Of a stretch of 64,000 nt of DNA, positions 54,573 through 63,416 are shown piece by piece; position 1 is the first letter of the stretch; each line of letters begins with the position of its first letter. The stretch is from Kofleriaceae bacterium (GTDB taxonomy: Bacteria > Myxococcota_A > Polyangia > Haliangiales > Haliangiaceae), in contig JANXOP010000380.1 in NCBI GenBank assembly GCA_025357755.1, forward strand, positions 35,972-99,971, in the 5' to 3' direction. The notes under the pieces are model-generated. The model did no database searches and was not told the origin of the DNA. It was given only the letters and a program-made list of their open reading frames with translations. The translations under genes were made by a program, and so were the position numbers.

Positions 54573-54660
54573 CCGCGCGGCCAGGCGGTCAGCAGGTAGA
54601 GCAGCCGAGCCTACTGACGCATATCTGTCCGCTCACCGGACAACGCGACCTCACCTGATC

Positions 54661-55695
54661 CTACGGCGTGACCGTCGCCCAGGTCGGTAGATCGAGCAGC
54701 CACTCGTTCACCCAGTCGGAGAGCCTGACCTGGTGGGAGGTGACCGTCGCGAGCTGACCGAACATCGTGTGGTTCATGCCGGTCGCTTCGAACACCTTGG
54801 TGTTGGGGTGGTTGAAGTGGTTCGTGATCAGATCGGCCTGCACGGGCGCGAGCGAGCCGGTGTAGGCGAAGTATTGCTTGATGACCGGATCGTCATCCCA
54901 GGTCAGTAGCGCGATCCGGCTCGTGGGATGACCGGCGACGACCGCGTCGAACACGCTGGTGAACGAGGTCTGGCACTCGGATCCACACAGCGGCGGTAGT
55001 GTGGGCTGCCACGCCGCCAGGAGCGTCGGGTAGTTCGCCAGGATCGGAATGAACGGCGAAGAGTCCTCGAGCAGCTCGACCTTCGCGCTCGGCCACGCCT
55101 TCGTGAAGCGTTCGAAGTTGAGCGTCGCGCCGTAGCCGCCTGCACTCGAGCCGAGGACCCAGAGCTCCGGGGCATCGTGAAAGCCCGCCGCGAGCGCATC
55201 GACGAAGGCCTGGGTATTCGTGCCACCCGTGTGGTGGATCGTCGGGCCGCCCGGATATGCCATCACGTTCGTGCCATCGTGAAGATCGCCCGTGCAGTAC
55301 GGCACGAACACGTAGGTCGTCGTGTCGAGCGGCGCCGGCGCGGTCGTGTGATCGACGACCAAGCCACTCACATCGGCGGCGAGCTTGGCAGCGTCGTACA
55401 TGACATCGAGGTTGACCGCCGCGCCGTTCGTGCACGTGGTGGTGTCCCAACACGCACCACCGCCCTCGAAGTAGATGAAGAGATCGCCGCCGGGGGTCGG
55501 CGCGCGATTGATCCCGATCCCAGCCGGCGTGCCATTCGCACACGTGGTGCCGGCGAACGGCACCCACACCCACTGATTCGGTGTGGTGGTCACGTCGACC
55601 ATGGGACCCGCCGCATCGGCCGTAGGAGCATCCATCTGGAAGCGTGGGTGCTCGTCACACGCCCCGACCATCAACAACAGCATCAGCGCTCGCAT
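54661..55695 (-). CDS. Pectinacetylesterase-like lipoprotein
   Basis: A 344-residue protein from ATG 55695: 'MRALMLLLMVGAC' with lipobox Cys13. The mature part has the pectin acetylesterase/NOTUM-like pattern: 'GGDLFIYFEGGGACWD' (oxyanion region), 'VFVPYCTGDLHDG', nucleophile elbow 'VLGSSAGGYGATLNFE', a Cys pair 'PPLCGSECQTSF' and C-terminal His in 'ATGMNHTMFG'. These are serine esterases that deacylate polysaccharides or related esters. A longer frame to 55794 would run into the rph promoter and hide the signal. It is divergent from rph. Confidence 0.88.
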   Translation of the reverse strand: MRALMLLLMVGACDEHPRFQMDAPTADAAGPMVDVTTTPNQWVWVPFAGTTCANGTPAGIGINRAPTPGGDLFIYFEGGGACWDTTTCTNGAAVNLDVMYDAAKLAADVSGLVVDHTTAPAPLDTTTYVFVPYCTGDLHDGTNVMAYPGGPTIHHTGGTNTQAFVDALAAGFHDAPELWVLGSSAGGYGATLNFERFTKAWPSAKVELLEDSSPFIPILANYPTLLAAWQPTLPPLCGSECQTSFTSVFDAVVAGHPTSRIALLTWDDDPVIKQYFAYTGSLAPVQADLITNHFNHPNTKVFEATGMNHTMFGQLATVTSHQVRLSDWVNEWLLDLPTWATVTP

Positions 55696-55725
55696 CCCCG
55701 CATTGTACTGGAGTAGCTTCCGACG

Positions 55726-56427
55726 ATGCGTCCCGACGGTAGAAGCCCGAATCAAATCCGCCCGCTCGAGATCGTGACCGGTTTTCAGAAGCATGCCGAG
55801 GGCTCTGCTCTGATCAAGCTAGGCGATACGCACGTGTTGTGCGCCGCGAGCGTCGAGGAAGGCGTGCCCAGCTTTCTCAAGGGCAAAGGCCAAGGGTGGC
55901 TGACCGCCGAGTACGCGATGCTGCCGCGCTCGACCCATACCCGCAGCAAGCGCGATCCAGGCGGGCGCGGCAAGGAGATCCAGCGCTTGATCGGTCGTTC
56001 GCTGCGCGCGGCCGTCGACCTCGAGCATCTCGGCGAGCGCACGATCCATGTCGATTGCGACGTGCTGCAAGCCGATGGCGGTACGCGCTGCGCTTCGATC
56101 ACGGGTGCGTGGGTCGCGCTCGCGCTCGCGATCCACAAGCTCGTGAAGAACGGCGTGTTGCTGAACGCGAAGGCGCTGCGCCCGCCGGTCGCGGCGGTCT
56201 CGGTCGGGGTGGTCGGGGGCGAGGTCGTGCTCGATCTGCCCTACGTCGAGGATTCCAAAGCCGATGTCGACATGAACGTCGTCGGCGATGAAGCCGGCAA
56301 GCTGATCGAAGTGCAAGGCACCGCCGAGCACGCGTCGTTCGATCGCCAGCAGCTCGATGCGATGCTCGATCTCGCGCTCGTCGGGATCCAGCAGTTCGTA
56401 CGCGCGCAACGTCAGGCCGTCGCGTGA
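55726..56427 (+). CDS. rph: Ribonuclease PH
   Basis: A 233-residue phosphorolytic 3'-exoribonuclease. Conserved blocks: '[16 protein letters not shown]', '[29 protein letters not shown]', '[21 protein letters not shown]', '[13 protein letters not shown]', '[21 protein letters not shown]' and '[17 protein letters not shown]'. Arg-rich phosphate-site residues and the catalytic Asp pair are present. It trims tRNA 3' ends using phosphate. Four bases overlap with the downstream rdgB gene, an order common in bacteria. Confidence 0.97.
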   Translation: MRPDGRSPNQIRPLEIVTGFQKHAEGSALIKLGDTHVLCAASVEEGVPSFLKGKGQGWLTAEYAMLPRSTHTRSKRDPGGRGKEIQRLIGRSLRAAVDLEHLGERTIHVDCDVLQADGGTRCASITGAWVALALAIHKLVKNGVLLNAKALRPPVAAVSVGVVGGEVVLDLPYVEDSKADVDMNVVGDEAGKLIEVQGTAEHASFDRQQLDAMLDLALVGIQQFVRAQRQAVA

Positions 56428-57695
56428 AGCGGCCACTCGTGTTCGCGACACGTAACAAGGGCAAGCTCGTCGAGCTCCGCGAGCTCCTCGCCGGCACCGA
56501 CGTGCTGTCGATCGACGAAGCGGCCGCACGGATCGGCCGCGAGCTTCCCGAGGTGATCGAGGATGCCGACACGTTCGTCGGTAACGCGAGCAAGAAGGCG
56601 CGCGAGGTCTCGCAGCTGACCGGCCTGCCCGCGCTCGCCGATGACAGTGGCCTCGAAGTCGATGCCTTGAACGGCGCGCCTGGTGTGTTCAGCGCGCGCT
56701 ACGCGGGCGAGCCGCACAGCGACAGCGCGAACAACGCGAAGCTGCTCGCCGCGCTGCACGGCGTCGCGAATCGCACCGCCCGGTTTCGCGCGGTGCTCGC
56801 GCTCGCGGATACCGCCGGATCGCTCGGCGACGAGATCCTCACGTCGCACGGAACGTGCGAAGGCACGATCCTCACCGCGGCGCGTGGCACCGGTGGGTTC
56901 GGCTACGATCCGCTGTTCTTCTCGCCGGAGCTCGGCATGACGTTCGCCGAGGCTGGCACGGGTCCGAAGGGCGATCTGTCTCACCGCGCGCGCGCGATGC
57001 GCGAGATCAAGCCACGGCTCCTCGCGTACCTGGCGACGCTCGCGCTCGCGATCTCGATCGCCGCTTGTCAGGGCAGCAAGCACGAGCCCCCCTCGCCGCC
57101 ACCGCAGACCGCGCCGGCGCCGACGAGCGCCTCCCCGTCGACGCCATCCCCCGCGCAGCCTCCGGCGCCGCCAGATATCTGCGCCGCGGGTACGCGGATC
57201 TTCGATCACGCGACGTGTACGTCCGCGCAGGGCATGAAGGTGCTCGAGCAAGCCAAGCGCACGCTGAATGGCACGCTCGATCTCACGAAGAAGGCCGCGA
57301 GCGCCGATCCTCACGCGCTCCAGATCGTGTGCGCGCAGCTGATCCAGGCACTCTCGCGAGATGCCGTGGCGCAGGGCTGCAAGATCGATCTCGCCGAGGC
57401 CGACCAGCAACAGATCGAAGTGTTGATGGCCGCGTACTACGCGCAGCGCACGGCGGTCACGCCGAGCGGTGACACCGCGGCCGATGCCGTGATCGCAAAG
57501 ATCGTCGGGGTGCGCGATGCGATGTGTGCGTGCGAAGACATGAAGTGCGTCGCGAAGGTCGACAAGACGATCGATACGATCGGTACGTTCGGCTCGAACG
57601 CCCCCCAAGCGGCGCGCGACCTCGGCGGCAAGCTGCTCGACGACGTTTCGCGCTGCGAAGCTCGCCTGAACACGCCCGCCGCGCCCAAGAAGTGA
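56424..57695 (+). CDS. rdgB: RdgB/HAM1 nucleotide pyrophosphatase fused in frame to a lipoprotein
   Basis: A 423-residue frame. Residues 1-~200 are a complete RdgB/HAM1 protein: '[16 protein letters not shown]', '[35 protein letters not shown]', 'GVFSARYAG', '[12 protein letters not shown]' and 'LSHRARAM'. RdgB hydrolyses ITP/XTP and deoxy forms in the cytoplasm. The family normally ends here, but the frame goes on: '[23 protein letters not shown]' is a lipoprotein signal with lipobox Cys215, then a Pro-rich linker and a Cys-containing domain of ~170 residues ('[11 protein letters not shown]', '[10 protein letters not shown]', '[17 protein letters not shown]'). The second part cannot work in the cytoplasm; see the internal start at 56997. 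Confidence 0.9.
   Translation: MKRPLVFATRNKGKLVELRELLAGTDVLSIDEAAARIGRELPEVIEDADTFVGNASKKAREVSQLTGLPALADDSGLEVDALNGAPGVFSARYAGEPHSDSANNAKLLAALHGVANRTARFRAVLALADTAGSLGDEILTSHGTCEGTILTAARGTGGFGYDPLFFSPELGMTFAEAGTGPKGDLSHRARAMREIKPRLLAYLATLALAISIAACQGSKHEPPSPPPQTAPAPTSASPSTPSPAQPPAPPDICAAGTRIFDHATCTSAQGMKVLEQAKRTLNGTLDLTKKAASADPHALQIVCAQLIQALSRDAVAQGCKIDLAEADQQQIEVLMAAYYAQRTAVTPSGDTAADAVIAKIVGVRDAMCACEDMKCVAKVDKTIDTIGTFGSNAPQAARDLGGKLLDDVSRCEARLNTPAAPKK
56997..57695 (+). other. Possible internal start: separate lipoprotein
   Basis: The ATG at 56997 (Met192) lies exactly at the beginning of a complete lipoprotein signal: '[24 protein letters not shown]', lipidated Cys24. The product would be a 232-residue lipoprotein with a Pro-rich tether. 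The signal's n-region doubles as the last residues of RdgB. It mirrors the arrangement at 15982. Confidence 0.6.
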
Positions 57696-57823
57696 GAAGT
57701 CTCGTGGTGTGGCTCCTCGTTGCCAGCGGCTCCGCTGGCGACCCGGATGTCAGCAGCGACGGCCGTCGGATCCTGATGTCCGGCCTGGCGAACATCTACG
57801 CAGCGCAGCGCGCGTGCCTGTAA
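57692..57823 (+). CDS. Very short possible secreted peptide
   Basis: A GTG at 57692 overlaps the stop of the RdgB-lipoprotein frame (GTGA) and gives 43 residues: '[20 protein letters not shown]' then '[16 protein letters not shown]'. The start looks like a signal peptide. It may be the remnant of a longer secreted protein; coding is uncertain. Confidence 0.25.
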   Translation: MRSLVVWLLVASGSAGDPDVSSDGRRILMSGLANIYAAQRACL

Positions 57824-57853
57824 CCACCTGACCTAGCCTCACGTTCTGTCGGT

Positions 57854-58414
57854 CTAGAGACAATCAATATCGAACAGCGTCGCCGCCACATGTGTGGCGA
57901 GCAGGGTCTGCGTCACGGGGAACACGAGGAAGTTATTCGCGGTTGCGCCGTTCGCCGCGCAGATCAGGTTCACGGTCAAGATCCGGGCCTCCGCGCCCGA
58001 TCCCGAGCCTCCCGCCAAGGTCACCTGGACGCTGCCCTGATCCGCGAGTGACTCGCACACGATCGCCAAGGTCAGGTTCTCGGTCCCCTGCGAAACCACG
58101 GGGACCTTGTTCGTGCACTTTCGCACGGGCAGCGGCGGAGGCGCGTCCAGATAGACATGCGCGTCCATGAAGACGTGCGCGTCCTCGTAGACGTGGGCGT
58201 CCTCGTAGACGTGCGCGTCCATGTACATGTGAGCATCCAGGTAGACGTGTGCGTCGCTAAAGATCTTCGCGTCTTCGTAGACGCGCCCGTCCTCGTAGAC
58301 ATGCCCATCCTGGTAGGTCTTCGCGTCGATGCCACCGACCTGATATTTGGCGCCATTGTTGTTCTGGCAAGCCGCCATCAACACCACAACCGTCAGTCCC
58401 CAGAGAATTTGCAT
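57854..58414 (-). CDS. Lipoprotein with hexapeptide DAHVYE repeat
   Basis: A 186-residue protein: 'MQILWGLTVVVLMAAC' with lipid Cys16. Residues 30-90 are ten imperfect copies of a six-residue unit, D-(A/G)-(H/K/R)-(V/M/I/T)-(Y/F)-(E/L/M/S/Q). After a Pro run comes a ~90-residue beta domain with three Cys ('VRKCTNKV', 'AIVCESLADQG', 'NLICAANG', 'LFDIDCL'). The repeat probably acts as an extended spacer or metal-binding stalk; its regular His and Asp/Glu are notable. The family is not recognised. Confidence 0.85.
   Translation of the reverse strand: MQILWGLTVVVLMAACQNNNGAKYQVGGIDAKTYQDGHVYEDGRVYEDAKIFSDAHVYLDAHMYMDAHVYEDAHVYEDAHVFMDAHVYLDAPPPLPVRKCTNKVPVVSQGTENLTLAIVCESLADQGSVQVTLAGGSGSGAEARILTVNLICAANGATANNFLVFPVTQTLLATHVAATLFDIDCL
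58145..58327. repeat. 18-bp tandem repeat encoding the hexapeptide array
   Basis: About ten imperfect copies of an 18-bp unit, with the best copies near 58155-58255 (plus strand text of the type 'cgtcctcgtagacgtgggcg' read in the minus frame). The DNA identity of inner copies points to recent expansion. Confidence 0.8.
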
Positions 58415-58673
58415 GAGCCGTCACCGTACGCGCATCCGAAAAGCACGGTGACTATTGTCCGAGCTTCGTACGGTCATGATCCGTTGCCGCAAGCCACCTA
58501 CATGCCGATCGCGAGACGCAGACGCGATGCGCTACGGGCTTCGGTGCGCGCGATATCTCAGCGGGCTCTATGACTGATCGTTCGGTACGTGGTCGGCGAC
58601 GATCGACGAGTCCGCTGCGCGAGTGTACGTACGCGATCGGCGGCACCCGCGAATCCCGATCGGTGCCGCCGCC

Positions 58674-58868
58674 TCACGGCCTTACGGCCCAATCGCGAGC
58701 GCCGCAGCCAGGGCAGGCGCGAGGGTAGGCGCGATGAGCTGGCTGCTCGAACAAGATCCTGCAGCGACTGCATCGGAAGGCGAGCGGCGGAATCTTTCGA
58801 AACTCGACGCCGGTGAGCCCCACCGAGGCCAACCAGATGATCGCCACGATGACGCAACCCGCGATCAT
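58674..58868 (-). CDS. Small membrane-anchored zinc-ribbon protein
   Basis: A 64-residue protein: N-terminal hydrophobic helix 'MIAGCVIVAIIWLASVGLTGV', then 'FRCSRCRILFEQPAHRAYPRACPGCGARDW', a CxxC-x~20-CxxC zinc ribbon with internal His. The order and spacing look like a real small protein. The ribbon would face the cytoplasm or periplasm depending on topology. It is divergent from the sigma-fusion gene, 67 bp apart, so the two may share control. Confidence 0.6.
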   Translation of the reverse strand: MIAGCVIVAIIWLASVGLTGVEFRKIPPLAFRCSRCRILFEQPAHRAYPRACPGCGARDWAVRP

Positions 58869-58890
58869 CGTTTCAGCCTAGCATCGTGAT

Positions 58891-58935
58891 CGTTTTGGTG
58901 AGCGGTTCTTTCGGGCACGGCATATATGGGACGCG
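58891..58935 (+). promoter_or_regulatory. Conserved promoter block of the sigma-fusion gene
   Basis: The 45 bp before the ATG contain GTGAGCGG (58899-58906) and CATATATGG (58921-58929) about 15 bp apart. The same blocks, with few changes, recur at 62253-62284 next to a decayed copy of the gene start, which marks them as the likely promoter. The short distance to the ATG leaves almost no 5' leader. Confidence 0.5.
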
Positions 58936-61900
58936 ATGTCCGATGTCACCGCGCTGCTCGCCGAGGCCGCCTGGCTCACGCGACTAGCGCGTAGCCTCGT
59001 CGGTAGCGACGACGCCGACGACGTCGTACAGGAGACCTACGCCGCCGCGCTGCGCACGCCACCGGATCCGGACCTGCCGGCGCGCCCGTGGTTGCGGCGC
59101 GTGATGGTCAATGTCGTGCGCATGCGCCATCGCGGCCGCGTTCGACGCGACACGCGCGAACAGGCGAGCATGATCGCCGAGCCGGTGCCTAGCCCCGAGC
59201 AATTGCTCGTGCGCGCACGCGTCGAACGTACGCTGGCCGATCTGGTGATCGCGCTCGACGAACCGCTGCGCTCGACGGTCCTGTTGCGCTATCGCGAGGG
59301 CCTCTCGGCAGAGGCGATCGCCGCGCAACAACAGGTCTCGGTCGCGACCGTGCGGCGTCGCTTGAGTGAAGCGGTCGAGTACCTGCGCGCTGGCATGGAC
59401 GAGCGCGAGACTTCGAAGACCTGGCGCGCCGCGTTCGCGCCCTTTCTGGTGGGACGCGAGCCGTCGCCACCGATCTGGAGCTTGATCATGGCGAAAGCCG
59501 CAACGAAGTTCGCGCTCGTCGCGATCGCACTTCTCTTGCTCGTCGTCGGTGGTGGTGTGGCCATTCACCACTCACGCGCGACCGCGACGAACCAAGAAAA
59601 AGCAGTCCCGCGAGGCGGTTCGTCGGCGAGCATCACGGTCGGCACGCTCGCGCGCGTGTTCGTGCAGCCGGGCGTCGCGACGCAGCAGCTCGTCGGCCGC
59701 GTCACGCTCGACAACCGAGGATTCTCGGGCGCGCAGGTCCGGGTCACGCACACGGTGACGCACGAGATGATTGCCGAGGTAGCAAGCGGCCCCGATGGCG
59801 CGTTCTCGATCCCGAATGTGCCTGCGGCATCCGTCGTGGTCAGTGCGATCGCGAAGGAGAAGACGGCGATGCCAGTGATCGTCGACATGCGCTCGCCCGC
59901 AGAGCGGAGCCAGACCGTCGAGTTGAGGCTCGTCGACTGCTTGCATATACGCGGTATCGTCAGTGATGGATCGGGCGCACCGATCTCACATGCGCACATC
60001 GCCCCCGAGCTAGCGCAGGTCCCGTTCGCCGATACCGACATGCTCGGCCGCTACGATGTCTGCGCCCATGCGGGGTCTCAATCCCTGCGAGTTGCCGCGA
60101 GCGGATATCACGCGGTGGTCGTCGACGTGATGCTCGGGAGCAATACGATCCAGGACATCACGTTGCTTCCCGAGGCGACCCTCGCTGGAATGGTCATCGA
60201 TAGTGCCAATCGCCCGGTCGCGGACGCTGCCATCACGGTCGATCCGCGTGGGCTGAGCACGGTGCGAAATGCGAAGGTGATCGCTCGTAGTGAAGCAGAC
60301 GGCACGTTCAGGATCACGGGTGTCGCGCCGGGACGAAACGAGCTGTATGCGGAGGCCCCAGGCCTCAGCTCTCGCCGCATCGGGGTGGTCCTGGGGGCGG
60401 GGGAGACCCGCGAGGGCATCGTGCTTCGCCTCGATCACGCACCGCGACTCGCAGGCAAAGTGAAGGATTCACATGGCCAGCCCGCGAGCGGCGCGAGCAT
60501 CGGTCTGCGCGTCGGCAGCGAGGTGCGTGAGGGGTTAGCGGTCACGCAGGCAGATGGCTCGTTCGTCATCGAGCGTGCGCCGAAGGGCACGCACTCGATC
60601 GTGATCCCTTGGTACGAGGTCGGCGACCCACGAGAAGTAACGATCGGCGACAAGGACGCGACGATCGCGATCACCGCCGACCCTCTGCCGGTGATCACCG
60701 GCATCGTCACGAGAGGTGGCGCGCCGCTTCCGAATGCGATCTTGCAGTGCCCGATGATGAACAGAGACGTCGCCCCGGTAACCGATGCCGCTGGCGCGTT
60801 CACCTGTCCACTCTTGCAAGAGGGTCCGTTCAGCGTCTACGCCAGCGATTCGAGCGGTCGGTTCGGCGGGGTCGATGGTGCGTGGAAGCGGGGCCAAGCC
60901 CTCGCGCCGATCACGATCGAGCTCGATCAAGCGGGCGCGATCTGCGGTGCCGTCTCTGATCAAAATGGAGCGAAGCTTCGCGGGATCCGGATTCGCGCGG
61001 ACAACCCCGCGGTGATGGATATGAGCGAGAGCACGAGCGACGAGCAGGGCGGGTATTGCATCCGCCAGCTCCGGAACGAAGGGACGTTCGAGATGACGGC
61101 GTGGTCGGGCGGTCAGATGGTGTCTCCGGTTACCCCGTTGCCACGGGTGACCCTCGTGAAAGGGAAAGCCACTCTCGATATCGTGCTCGCGGCACCCGAT
61201 CAGGCCATCGAAGGAGTGGTCGTCGACGATGTTGGAGCACCGATGCCCGATGCGTCCGTGCGCGTGACGGCGGAGCAATATTTCTCGAGTCTCAGCAACG
61301 TCGCGGTGAGTGATGCGAGTGGACACTTCTCGGTTCAGCGCCTCGCGGCAGGTTCGTACCAGGTGCTGGCGACCGCACGCGATGGTGCCTCGAAGACCAT
61401 GGCCTCCGTGACGGCTGGCACGCGAAACTTGAGAATCGTCCTCGAGCGGGCAGGATCCATCGAGGGCACGCTGATTGGATTTCATTCGCAGCCATCGATC
61501 CTCGGAACCCTGGCTTCCTTCGGGCAGGAACCCGTCGATTTTGAAGTCGAAGGCGATCACTTCCGGGCTCACGGTTTGCCGCCCGGCAACTACATGATCA
61601 CGGCGAGCACGAATGGTCACGAGGCCGATAACACGACCGTTGCGGTGAAGGCCGGATCGACGACTCCCGTCGTCTTGACGTCCCGAGGCAGCGCGAGTGT
61701 GAGCGGTCACGTCATCGACTGGACGACCAAGCAACCGGTGGCGAACGCGCGCTGCGCTCCGCCGCTCCCACGCGACGGTGACAATCTGGGAACGTTCATG
61801 CGAGCGCCTGAAATCGAGCGAGCCACCGATGTGAGTGGTGCGTTTCACTTCGATGACGTCACGGCCGGTGAGATCTCGATCCCCTGCGATGCAGCGGCGA

Positions 61901-62214
61901 CGCATGCGATTCGCAGCGCTACGATCGCCGCAGATTCGCATGCCCAGGTCGACGTCTACGTCGTGACCGGAAGATCTGGCGGGGGCGATGTCGGCGCGAT
62001 CGACGGGCTCCGCGCGATGGTTTCGGTACAATCCAACGCGGCGAAGGCGGGTTTGCACGTCGGGGATATCGTCACCGCGATCGACAATCAATCGGTCGAG
62101 TTGCTCGACGGCTACACGGTGCGCAACGCGATCTCGACCCACGCCGTCGGCACCGCAATGTCGCTCACGGTCCGCCGAAGCGGGCTGCTGATTACACTCG
62201 AGATCACGCTGTAA
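58936..62214 (+). CDS. Membrane-tethered ECF sigma factor fused to nine carboxypeptidase-regulatory-like repeats and PDZ domain
   Basis: A 1092-residue protein. Residues 1-~155 are an ECF sigma factor: region 2 'LTRLARSLVGSDDADDVVQE' with 'WLRRVMVNVVRMRHRGRVRR', region 4 'LDEPLRSTVLLRYREGLSAE' and HTH 'QQVSVATVRRRLSEAVEYL'. A single membrane helix (192-211, 'FALVAIALLLLVVGGGVAI') follows. Outside are nine repeats of the CarboxypepD-regulatory/CNA-B type ('GxVxDxxGxPxxxAxV...DGxFxxxxLxxGxYxxxA'), and residues ~1018-1092 form a PDZ domain ('AMVSVQSNAAKAGLHVGDIV'). The layout implies a sigma factor held at the inner membrane with a periplasmic sensor arm; release would need proteolysis. No anti-sigma gene is adjacent. 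Confidence 0.9.
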   Translation: MSDVTALLAEAAWLTRLARSLVGSDDADDVVQETYAAALRTPPDPDLPARPWLRRVMVNVVRMRHRGRVRRDTREQASMIAEPVPSPEQLLVRARVERTLADLVIALDEPLRSTVLLRYREGLSAEAIAAQQQVSVATVRRRLSEAVEYLRAGMDERETSKTWRAAFAPFLVGREPSPPIWSLIMAKAATKFALVAIALLLLVVGGGVAIHHSRATATNQEKAVPRGGSSASITVGTLARVFVQPGVATQQLVGRVTLDNRGFSGAQVRVTHTVTHEMIAEVASGPDGAFSIPNVPAASVVVSAIAKEKTAMPVIVDMRSPAERSQTVELRLVDCLHIRGIVSDGSGAPISHAHIAPELAQVPFADTDMLGRYDVCAHAGSQSLRVAASGYHAVVVDVMLGSNTIQDITLLPEATLAGMVIDSANRPVADAAITVDPRGLSTVRNAKVIARSEADGTFRITGVAPGRNELYAEAPGLSSRRIGVVLGAGETREGIVLRLDHAPRLAGKVKDSHGQPASGASIGLRVGSEVREGLAVTQADGSFVIERAPKGTHSIVIPWYEVGDPREVTIGDKDATIAITADPLPVITGIVTRGGAPLPNAILQCPMMNRDVAPVTDAAGAFTCPLLQEGPFSVYASDSSGRFGGVDGAWKRGQALAPITIELDQAGAICGAVSDQNGAKLRGIRIRADNPAVMDMSESTSDEQGGYCIRQLRNEGTFEMTAWSGGQMVSPVTPLPRVTLVKGKATLDIVLAAPDQAIEGVVVDDVGAPMPDASVRVTAEQYFSSLSNVAVSDASGHFSVQRLAAGSYQVLATARDGASKTMASVTAGTRNLRIVLERAGSIEGTLIGFHSQPSILGTLASFGQEPVDFEVEGDHFRAHGLPPGNYMITASTNGHEADNTTVAVKAGSTTPVVLTSRGSASVSGHVIDWTTKQPVANARCAPPLPRDGDNLGTFMRAPEIERATDVSGAFHFDDVTAGEISIPCDAAATHAIRSATIAADSHAQVDVYVVTGRSGGGDVGAIDGLRAMVSVQSNAAKAGLHVGDIVTAIDNQSVELLDGYTVRNAISTHAVGTAMSLTVRRSGLLITLEITL

Positions 62215-62610
62215 GAGGTGCGCTGCGCTTCCGCGGAAGCATTCGTTTTTTTGTGAGCGGCTATTTCAGGCCCGGCATGTATGGCCCGCGGAGGCCGCCT
62301 GGCTCACGCGGTTGGCGCATAGCGACCGCGCTCGTCGCGATGGGCGAAGGCGTGCTGCGAGGCGAGCGCATGAATCGTTCGCCAGTCGAGTTGGTGATCA
62401 CGACGACCCGCGAGTGCCTCGCACATCCAGACGAAGCCTGCGGTCTAGCCATCACTCGAGATTCGATGTGCATCGCGCCTGTCGCTGCACGTCGCCTCGC
62501 ATGTGATGCCGGTGCACCTCGTCACCATGGGCACGCTCGAGTAACGCTGGCAGTCATGCCAACGTCCGCGCGGAAGCGTTCTGCTGTGCAAAGGCGTTGG
62601 ACGTCTCCAT
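62215..62610. other. Gap with decayed copy of the sigma-fusion promoter and 5' end
   Basis: Bases 62244-62326 repeat the promoter and first codons of the gene at 58936 with changes and a gap (see separate entry). After ~62330 no further similarity can be followed and no intact frame is convincing. Confidence 0.6.
62244..62326 (+). pseudogene. Remnant duplicate of promoter and start of the sigma-fusion gene
   Basis: GTGAGCGG at 62253-62260, then TTTC-GGC-CGGCAT-TATGG (to 62284), then GAGGCCGCCTGGCTCACGCG at 62291-62310 and GCGCATAGC match the blocks at 58899-58929 and 58964-59000. About 30-35 bp including the ATG and first codons are missing in this copy. It is the trace of a tandem paralog that has been lost. 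Confidence 0.75.
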
Positions 62611-62855
62611 TCAGCGGACGACTCGGCTGACACCCCGGTAGAGGACGGGCACGTTGAAGTTGATCAACATGCTGAGGTGGAGGTTCGTTGCACCGAGGTA
62701 GGAATAGACCTGCGCGCGGTGCAGTGGCGTATGGCGTTCGACCGATTTGATCTCGAGGACAATCTTCTCGTCGACGATGAAGTCCGCGAAGAACGCTTCG
62801 ATCTCGCAATCTCGATACTGCAGTGAGATGCGAGCCTGCGCGACAAACGGAATGC
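62611..62855 (-). pseudogene. GxxExxY-family protein, N terminus lost
   Basis: The frame reads 'SIPFVAQARISLQYRD' , 'FFADFIVDEKIVLEIKSVER', 'LHRAQVYSYLGATNLHLSML' and 'INFNVPVLYRGVSRVVR', the C-terminal two thirds of a GxxExxY protein (nuclease-like fold). The N-terminal part with the GxxExxY motif is absent; upstream codons to 62955 are unrelated Pro/Arg/Ser. Truncated, probably inactive. Confidence 0.7.
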
Positions 62856-63416
62856 TCCGTGGTGTTCGGCGCGACGTGTGCGCCGAGCCACTGGGGTTGG
62901 AAGGGGATCTCCCGGGGAGCTCCCGAAGCCTCGGGGGTGGTGCGGCTCCGCCCATACGCGGTGCCCGCGCTCGAGGACGTGACGAGCGCGAGCACAGAGC
63001 TCACGTTCGCTCGACGACCGAACTTTGCGGCGGTCGTTCTAAAACGTCGGTCGACTCGGCGCTCGGCGCGGCCGAAGCGCGGGTGCCGCGGGGCGAGCCG
63101 CACCGCCCGCGAGGCGGAGGGCAGTGCCTAAAACCAAGGTGTCATCGATGGGAGTCCATCGGCCCGCGTGAGAGCGGCGCAGCCCCCGAAACTTCTTCGC
63201 TCCGGCCTCTCTGACCTTCGTTGCTTCGTGACCGTCCGGGCGCAGCAAACGGCGGCGCAGCCGCACGACTCTTCTTCCGGGGATCAAACGACGATCGAAC
63301 CTATGGCGGGCTGGGGACTCACTCGATCGCTTCGCCGCGAGCGGACGAGAAGGTTGAATCGACGGACAGGGTCACGTAGGAATAGCCGCGTGCCGTCCCG
63401 AGATAGCGGACCTGTC
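62856..63416. other. Gap without recognisable gene
   Basis: Open frames here are Arg/Ser/Pro-rich shadows. No signal peptide, repeat or RNA-like structure was seen. It separates the truncated GxxExxY fragment from the frameshifted gene at 63417. Confidence 0.4.

Noticed and set aside
58145..58327. 18-bp repeats considered as a CRISPR-like or iteron array
   Set aside because: Units are contiguous without spacers and keep a reading frame inside a lipoprotein; no cas or rep gene nearby.
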